Positions 59,346 through 64,000 of a stretch of 64,000 bases of DNA are shown one piece after another. Both the position numbers and the translations under genes were made by a program. Below the pieces are notes generated by a model, which did not search any database, was not told where the DNA came from, and saw only the letters and a program-made list of their open reading frames with translations. Source of the DNA: Neoroseomonas eburnea (GTDB taxonomy: Bacteria > Pseudomonadota > Alphaproteobacteria > Acetobacterales > Acetobacteraceae); assembly GCF_018129005.1 (NCBI RefSeq), contig NZ_JAAEDL010000005.1:62001-126000 (forward strand). The letters run 5' to 3'. Numbering within the stretch: the stretch's first letter is position 1; each line of letters opens with the position of its first letter.

Positions 59346-60323
59346 TCACTCCACACTGACGCCGGCGCGGCGGACCACCGGCGCCCAGCGCTCGTGGTCC
59401 TGCTGCACGAAGCGGGCGAAGGCGGCGGGGCTCTCGCTGGTCTCGACGTCGAGGCCGCCTTCCTCGAGCTTCCGGCGTATGTCCGTGTCGGCGACGGTGG
59501 CGTTGAGGGCGGCGTGCAGGCGCGCGATGCGGTCCGGCGGCGTGCCGCCGGTGGCCAGCAGCGCGAACCAGGTGGCGGCCTGGATCTCGGGGAAGCCGGC
59601 CTCCGCGGTGGTGGGCAGGTCCGGCATGGCGGCGTTGCGGCGCGGCCCGGCGATGGCGAGCGCGCGCACCGTCCCGGCCTGGATCTGCGGCTGCATCGGC
59701 GCGAGCGCATTGGTGAAGACCTGGATGCGCCCGGCGACCACGTCGTTCATCGCCGGGCCGGTGCCGCGATAGGGGACGTGCTCCATCTCCACGCCGAGCA
59801 CCTGGGTCACGAGCGCGCCCGCCGCATGGCCGGTGCTGCCGACGCCGGGAGAGGCGTAGTTGAGCGGCGGATCGGCCGCCCGCGCCGCGGCCTGCAACTC
59901 GCGCAGCGTCGTCGCGCGCACCGAGGGATGCACGACGATGACGTTGGCGCCGCTGCCGATCATGCCGATCGGCGCGAAGGCGGTCGCCGGATCGTAGGGG
60001 ATCCGCCGCCGGACGAGCTGGTTGATCGTCAGGCTGCCGGAGCCGCCGAGGAGCAGCGTGTAGCCATCGGGCGCGGCCTTGGCGACGACCTCGGCGCCGA
60101 GCGCGCCACCCGCGCCGCCACGGTTCTCGATCACCACCGGCTGGCCGAGCCGGGTTGCCATGCCGTCGGCGATCAGCCGCCCGACGATGTCGTTGGTGCC
60201 GCCGGGCGGCCAGGGGATCACCAGGCGCAGCGGCCGATCCGGGAAAGCCTGGGCGAGGGCGGGGGCGGGCAGGGTGGCGGCGAGCAACAACAGCTTTCGC
60301 CGCGGCAGGCGCGGGATGGGCAT
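59346..60323 (-). CDS. Bug/TctC family substrate-binding protein
   Basis: This 325-residue binding protein starts MPIPRLPRRKLLLLAATL, with RR before the hydrophobic core and cleavage near ALAQ. It has PLRLVIPWPPGGTNDIVGRL, IENRGGAGGALGAEV and PDGYTLLL. It is adjacent to another Bug in the same operon; paired Bugs in one unit are uncommon and suggest two ligands or a high- and low-affinity pair. The 159-base gap to the flavin reductase contains a GC hairpin (60420-60438). Confidence 0.93.
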   Translation of the reverse strand: MPIPRLPRRKLLLLAATLPAPALAQAFPDRPLRLVIPWPPGGTNDIVGRLIADGMATRLGQPVVIENRGGAGGALGAEVVAKAAPDGYTLLLGGSGSLTINQLVRRRIPYDPATAFAPIGMIGSGANVIVVHPSVRATTLRELQAAARAADPPLNYASPGVGSTGHAAGALVTQVLGVEMEHVPYRGTGPAMNDVVAGRIQVFTNALAPMQPQIQAGTVRALAIAGPRRNAAMPDLPTTAEAGFPEIQAATWFALLATGGTPPDRIARLHAALNATVADTDIRRKLEEGGLDVETSESPAAFARFVQQDHERWAPVVRRAGVSVE

Positions 60324-60419
60324 GGGACAGGTCCTCCGTGGCGCGCGGTCCCGGCCGTCGGGCCTGCGCTTTGCGGTGGAGGCTGGCGGGGGCGGCGGGA
60401 GATGTCCAGGTCGCGGGTT

Positions 60420-60438
60420 GGAGGGGCGGCGCCCCTCC
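60420..60438. repeat. single hairpin of the end-of-gene repeat family
   Basis: GGAGGGGC-GGC-GCCCCTCC is an 8-bp stem with the same GGC loop as the element at 36622-36646. It lies inside an operon gap, between the flavin reductase and the Bug gene, so partial termination or message processing may set their ratio. Confidence 0.5.
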
Positions 60439-60482
60439 GGTCTTCCTGATCCGGGTCGTTCGTCGCCGAAGCCAGGCGGGCG

Positions 60483-61127
60483 TCAGTCCGCCGCGCCCTT
60501 CTTGCGCGCTTCCCACTCCGCGACGGAGATCCGCGGGATCTCGATCCGGTCGGTGGTGCGCGCGTACCAGCCGCGCCCGTGCATGCGCCCGACGAGTTCG
60601 AGCTTCGGCGTATCGACATAGAACTTCGCCGGGTCGAGCATGCAGTCGTCGCGCACGTGCAGCGCCACGACCCTGCCCATGACGATCGTATGCCGGCCGG
60701 CCGGGACGAACTGGAAGATCTCGCATTCCAGCGCGACCGGGCTTTCGGTGATGCGCGGCACCTTCACCACCGCGCTCGGCGTCGTGGTCAGACCGGCTTC
60801 CGTGATCTCGCTCACGCCGGGCGGGAAGTCGATGGCGGTGATGTTCATCTGCTCCGCATTGGCGGCGGAGACGAGGTTCACCACGAACTGTCCCGTCGCC
60901 TCGATATTGGCGAGGGTGTCCTTCACCGCACCTGGCGCGCGCGGGCCGCAGCCGATGCCGACGACGACCGGGTTGTCCGAGAAGGCGTTGAAGAAGGAAT
61001 AGGGCGCGGCGTTGACGTTCCCCGCGCGGTCCTGGCTGACCACCCAGGCGACCGGGCGCGGCACGACCGAGGCGACGACGAGCTTGTACGCCTGCTCGTG
61101 GGGAATCCTGGCGAAATCGAAGAGCAT
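60483..61127 (-). CDS. flavin reductase family protein (FMN-binding split-barrel)
   Basis: This 214-residue protein starts MLFDFARIPHEQAYKLVVASVVPRPVAWV, then NAAPYSFFNAFSDNP, the common FMN-binding loop of the DIM6/NTAB group, and ALECEIFQFVPAGRHTIVMGRVVALHV. Members reduce FMN with NAD(P)H to serve monooxygenases, or act directly as reductases. No two-component monooxygenase is in this operon; the LLM enzyme at 39045 is a possible distant partner. It lies between the hydroxyacid dehydrogenase (57-base gap) and a Bug gene. Confidence 0.9.
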   Translation of the reverse strand: MLFDFARIPHEQAYKLVVASVVPRPVAWVVSQDRAGNVNAAPYSFFNAFSDNPVVVGIGCGPRAPGAVKDTLANIEATGQFVVNLVSAANAEQMNITAIDFPPGVSEITEAGLTTTPSAVVKVPRITESPVALECEIFQFVPAGRHTIVMGRVVALHVRDDCMLDPAKFYVDTPKLELVGRMHGRGWYARTTDRIEIPRISVAEWEARKKGAAD

Positions 61128-61184
61128 GCTGCGGAGTCCTTGGCGGGGAGATGCTGCGGAAGGTGGGGGCGCGGCGCGCGGTTG

Positions 61185-62162
61185 CTAGGCGGCGCGATAA
61201 GGCGGTTCCCGCCCGTCGATCAGAAGGGCTGCGAGGTTCTCGATGCAGCGCGCGCCCATGGCATCGCGCGTCTCGATGGTGGCGGAGCCAAGATGCGGCA
61301 GCAGCGCCACGTTCTCGAGCGCCAGGTAGCCCGGATGCACCTTCGGCTCGCCGTCATAGACGTCGAGGCCGGCGGCACGGATCCGGCCGGAGCGCAGCGC
61401 GGCGATCAGCGCCTCGTCGTCCACGGTGGTGCCGCGGCCGGTGTTCACCACCAGGGCGCCGCGCCTCATCTTCGCCAGGCGTTCGGCGTTCAGCCAGTGC
61501 CGCGTCGCCGCCCCGCCCGGGATGTGCATCGACAGCACATCGATCGCGGCGAGGAAGCCGTCGTCGCTGTCATGGAAAATGGCGCCCTGTTCGAGTTCCG
61601 GCGCGACCCGGCTGCGGTTGCGGTAGTGGATCTCCATCCGCATGCCGCGCGCCATGGCGGCGAGCTCCCGCCCGATGCGGCCGAAGCCGAGGACACCGAG
61701 CGCCTTGCCTTCCAGCGTCACGCCCATGAGCTGCGTCGGCGCCCAGCCGGTCCAGGCGCCGGCGCGGACCAGGCGCTCGCCCTCCCCGGCGCGGCGCGCG
61801 GCCATGAGCATGAGGGTGAAGGCGATCTCGGCGGTGGCGAAGGAGAGCACCTCCGGCGTGTTGGCCACCGCGATGCCGCGCGCGCGGGCGGCGTCGAGGT
61901 CGATATGGTCGGTGCCGACGCTGAAGGTCGCGAGGATGCGCAGCCCCTCCGGCAGGGCGCCGATCGTGCGGGCATCGAGCGCGTCGCCGGCGGCGCAGAG
62001 GATGCCGGCCGCGCCGGTCTCCACGGTGCGGCGGACGATCTCGGCGCCGTCGCGCGACCACGGCTCGTCGGCGGTGTTGAGCCGTGCGTCGAACAGGGAC
62101 GCCAGCCGCGCTTCCACATCCTCCGGCAGCTTCCGGGTGACGAGGATGACGGGCTTGGCCAT
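61185..62162 (-). CDS. D-2-hydroxyacid dehydrogenase (glyoxylate/hydroxypyruvate reductase type)
   Basis: This 325-residue NAD(P)-dependent enzyme has the nucleotide fold GVLGFGRIGRELAAMARG. The catalytic Arg is in FATAEIAFTL-side helix context, with NTGRGTTVDDEAL, a Glu in YDGEPKVHP, and the His in LLPHLGSATIET, which together give the full D-hydroxyacid dehydrogenase set. It reduces glyoxylate, hydroxypyruvate or another 2-oxo acid, or runs in reverse. It is first in the operon 62162-56601 and diverges from the SDR gene by 125 bases. With the ThDP enzyme it may form a glyoxylate or tartronate-semialdehyde type route. Confidence 0.93.
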   Translation of the reverse strand: MAKPVILVTRKLPEDVEARLASLFDARLNTADEPWSRDGAEIVRRTVETGAAGILCAAGDALDARTIGALPEGLRILATFSVGTDHIDLDAARARGIAVANTPEVLSFATAEIAFTLMLMAARRAGEGERLVRAGAWTGWAPTQLMGVTLEGKALGVLGFGRIGRELAAMARGMRMEIHYRNRSRVAPELEQGAIFHDSDDGFLAAIDVLSMHIPGGAATRHWLNAERLAKMRRGALVVNTGRGTTVDDEALIAALRSGRIRAAGLDVYDGEPKVHPGYLALENVALLPHLGSATIETRDAMGARCIENLAALLIDGREPPYRAA

Positions 62163-62287
62163 GGAACACTTCCTGCCTGATTCGACGCGAGGGCGCCCAC
62201 CATGGCGCGGGCCGCCCTGTCTTGCCAGGGGGCGGGGGAGGGGGCAGGGTCCGCGCCTGTTCGATGGCAGGAAACGGGGTCACGAAG

Positions 62288-63079
62288 ATGGATCTGGGTC
62301 TCAAGGGCAAGCGCGCGCTGGTGATGGGCGGGGCCAAGGGCCTCGGCCGGTCGATCGCCGATGCGATCGCCGCCGAAGGGGCGGTGCTGACGATCAGCGG
62401 CCGCGACACCGCGGCAATGGCGACGGCGGCCGAGGAGCTCAAGGCCGTGGGTGCCCAGGCGGTGACGACCGTGGTCGCGGATGTCGGCAATGGCGAGGAC
62501 ATGGACCGCCTGGCCGAGGCCGCGGTGAAGGCGATGGGCGGCGTCGACATCCTGGTGCTGAACCACGGCGGCCCGCCGGTCTGCACCGCTTCCGAGATGA
62601 AGGAAGCGGACCTGGTGAAGTGGTTCCAGAACATCGTCGTCTCGCCGATCCGCATCACCATGAAGCTGATGCCGGCGATGCGGGCGCAGAAGTGGGGGCG
62701 CGTCATCGTCGTCGGGTCCTCGGGCATGCATCACCCGATCCCGACGCTGGCGCTGTCCAACACGCTGCGCGCCTCGATCTGGGCCTGGCTCAAGACGCTG
62801 TCGGGCGAGGTGGCCGCCGACGGCGTGACGATGAACGTGCTCGCCCCGGGCACCATCCTGACCGACCGCGTGCGCGGCACCAGCACGGTGCGCGCGGAGA
62901 AGGAAGGCATCACCTTCGACGAGGCGCTGTCCAAGGCGGCGAAGGAGATCCCGATGGGCCGCCTCGGCAAGCCGGAGGACTATGGGCCGATGGGCGCCTT
63001 CCTGGCCGGGGAGACCGGCGGCTACATCACGGGCACGATGATCCGCGTCGATGGCGGGCGCGTGCGAAGCATGCTGTGA
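62288..63079 (+). CDS. SDR-family protein lacking the YxxxK catalytic pair
   Basis: This 263-residue Rossmann protein has the cofactor motif GGAKGLG (14-20), LNHGG where NNAG is usual (91-95), and Ser144/145 in VVGSSGMHH. The catalytic Tyr-x3-Lys is replaced: the segment reads PTLALSNTLRASIWAWLK, so Ser157 and Arg161 stand at the Tyr and Lys positions. A subgroup with LSNSLRA in this place exists and its chemistry is not settled. The start is either ATG 62288 (chosen, begins the first strand) or ATG 62264. It precedes the M20-type hydrolase by 87 bases on the same strand. Confidence 0.88.
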   Translation: MDLGLKGKRALVMGGAKGLGRSIADAIAAEGAVLTISGRDTAAMATAAEELKAVGAQAVTTVVADVGNGEDMDRLAEAAVKAMGGVDILVLNHGGPPVCTASEMKEADLVKWFQNIVVSPIRITMKLMPAMRAQKWGRVIVVGSSGMHHPIPTLALSNTLRASIWAWLKTLSGEVAADGVTMNVLAPGTILTDRVRGTSTVRAEKEGITFDEALSKAAKEIPMGRLGKPEDYGPMGAFLAGETGGYITGTMIRVDGGRVRSML

Positions 63080-63166
63080 GCCCCCGCGGACCGGATGCGC
63101 AGGGCGCTTCGCGCGCCCCGCGCCGAAGGCCCGATCGGATGCTGCGCAACCACAGGGACTGAGACG

Positions 63167-64000
63167 ATGCTGCCGAACCTGACCCCCGACATGGACCTCG
63201 CCGCGGAACTCTTCGCCGGCCTGCGCGCGGGGAGCGCAGACGGGGAAGGGGTGACGCGCGAGGCCTACGGCCCCGGCGAACGCATGGCGCATGCGCTGGT
63301 GCGCGACGCCGCCGACCGGATCGGGCTGGAGAGCCGGACGGATGTCGCGGGCAATCTCTACATGACCCTGCCCGGGGCGGATCGTTCGGCGAAGCAGATC
63401 ATCATCGGCAGCCATCTCGATTCCGTCCGCCAGGGCGGCAACTACGACGGCGCGGCGGGCGTGCTCTCCGGCCTCGCCGCGGTGGCGGGGATGAAGCGCG
63501 CGGGCTTCGTGCCCGGGCGCGACATCACCGTCATGGCGATCCGGTCGGAGGAGGCGGGGGCCTGGTTCCCCGTCTCCTACCCCGGCAGCCGCATGTCGCT
63601 CGGTCTGTTCAAGGCGGATGGGCTGGAGATCAGGCGGCAGGATTCGGGGCGAACCCTTGCCGACCACATGCGCGAGGAGGGCTTCGACCCCGACGCCGTG
63701 GCGCGCGGGGAACACGCGCTCGGCCCGCACAACGTCGCCGGCTATCTCGAACTGCACATCGAGCAGGGGCCGGTGCTGGACAGCGAGGAAGTGCCGATCG
63801 GCATCGTCACCGGCATCCCCGGCAGCCGCCGCCTGCGCCAGGGCCGCGTGGTCGGCGAGTACAACCATTCCGGCGCGACGCCGCGCAAGTACCGGCGGGA
63901 CGCGGCGGCGGCGCTGGCCGAACTCGTGCACCGCATGGACGAGGAATGGTGCCGGCTGGACACGATGGGCCATGTGCTGGTCTCCACCTTCTGCACCATG
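63167..64000 (+). CDS. M20 family N-carbamoylase / allantoate amidohydrolase-type hydrolase (3' truncated by window)
   Basis: The first 278 residues are seen. The metal-binding residues include His83 in GSHLDSV, Asp94 in GGNYDGAAG, the Glu pair 128-129 in IRSEEA and His197 in LELHIEQGPVLD. This order is typical of hydantoinase/carbamoylase-family Zn enzymes (N-carbamoyl-L-amino acid hydrolase, beta-ureidopropionase-like, allantoate amidohydrolase). It releases ammonia and CO2 from an N-carbamoyl group. In context with the AtzE/HpxZ-like operon it suggests ureido-compound use. ATG 63167 follows GGACTGAGAC and begins the open frame; the end is beyond the window. Confidence 0.9.
   Translation, partial: MLPNLTPDMDLAAELFAGLRAGSADGEGVTREAYGPGERMAHALVRDAADRIGLESRTDVAGNLYMTLPGADRSAKQIIIGSHLDSVRQGGNYDGAAGVLSGLAAVAGMKRAGFVPGRDITVMAIRSEEAGAWFPVSYPGSRMSLGLFKADGLEIRRQDSGRTLADHMREEGFDPDAVARGEHALGPHNVAGYLELHIEQGPVLDSEEVPIGIVTGIPGSRRLRQGRVVGEYNHSGATPRKYRRDAAAALAELVHRMDEEWCRLDTMGHVLVSTFCTM

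Noticed and set aside
1-64000. CRISPR arrays, insertion sequences, phage genes, rRNA or tRNA
   Set aside because: No regularly spaced repeats, transposase or integrase motifs, or structural RNA signatures were found by reading both strands.

Overview
The window is about 70 percent GC, densely packed and apparently chromosomal. It looks like an aerobic, heterotrophic alphaproteobacterium of the Acetobacteraceae (Roseomonas-like). This placement is inferred from gene style: many orphan Bug/TctC periplasmic binding proteins, many CoA-ester enzymes, GMC oxidoreductases and GC-rich intergenic hairpin repeats. I see no rRNA, tRNA, CRISPR array, insertion sequence or phage gene.

Layout. 1-1428: 3' end of a sensor kinase gene and an IalB-like secreted protein. 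1847-9403: a GntR/HutC-type regulator, an MmgE/PrpD protein and an acyl-CoA module (crotonase-like protein, NDP-forming acyl-CoA synthetase, acyl-CoA dehydrogenase, second crotonase). Two copies of a TCTTGT-N4-ACAAGA dyad, one before the regulator and one in the prpD/crotonase divergent promoter region, suggest the circuit is controlled by this regulator. 9493-22734: peptide-type ABC importer genes (two binding proteins, one permease/ATPase set), two GMC oxidoreductases, a secernin-like hydrolase, an FKBP and a creatininase-family amidase. 22862-26765: GST, dienelactone hydrolase, and a P1B-5-type metal ATPase ending in a hemerythrin-like domain. 26971-36516: MFS and MBL genes, then a CoA module (NDP-forming synthetase, Bug, crotonase, alpha-methylacyl-CoA racemase, acyl-CoA dehydrogenase, Bug) that reads as a pathway for 2-methyl-branched acids. 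36653-43156: AMP-forming ligase, NUDT19-like Nudix, LLM monooxygenase, Bug, and a thiolase-like/DUF35 pair that may be an aldolase. 43339-52366: surface polysaccharide locus (four glycosyltransferases, flippase, priming sugar transferase, DUF6311-like membrane protein, GtrB-like transferase). 52456-64000: Bug proteins, an AtzG-AtzE-HpxZ-like amidohydrolase operon, a TorF-like porin, a second catabolic operon (hydroxyacid dehydrogenase, flavin reductase, two Bugs, ThDP enzyme), an SDR lacking its usual catalytic residues, and the start of an M20 carbamoylase/allantoate-amidohydrolase-type gene.

How it fits together. Most genes can be read as capture (Bug and ABC binding proteins, porin), CoA activation (two NDP-forming synthetases, one AMP-forming ligase, one racemase) and beta-oxidation-like degradation of organic acids. 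Nitrogen salvage from ureido or amide compounds lies at the right end. No TctA/TctB membrane genes accompany the six Bug proteins.

The most unusual non-coding signals are: the two-site operator; a three-copy dispersed element of about 130-170 bp built on the palindrome ATGCCAACGGTCG / CGACCGTTGGCAT; a family of stacked GC hairpins at gene ends; and a nested 23-bp perfect inverted repeat near 24.4 kb. All functional calls come from reading the sequence by eye; no database search was run.
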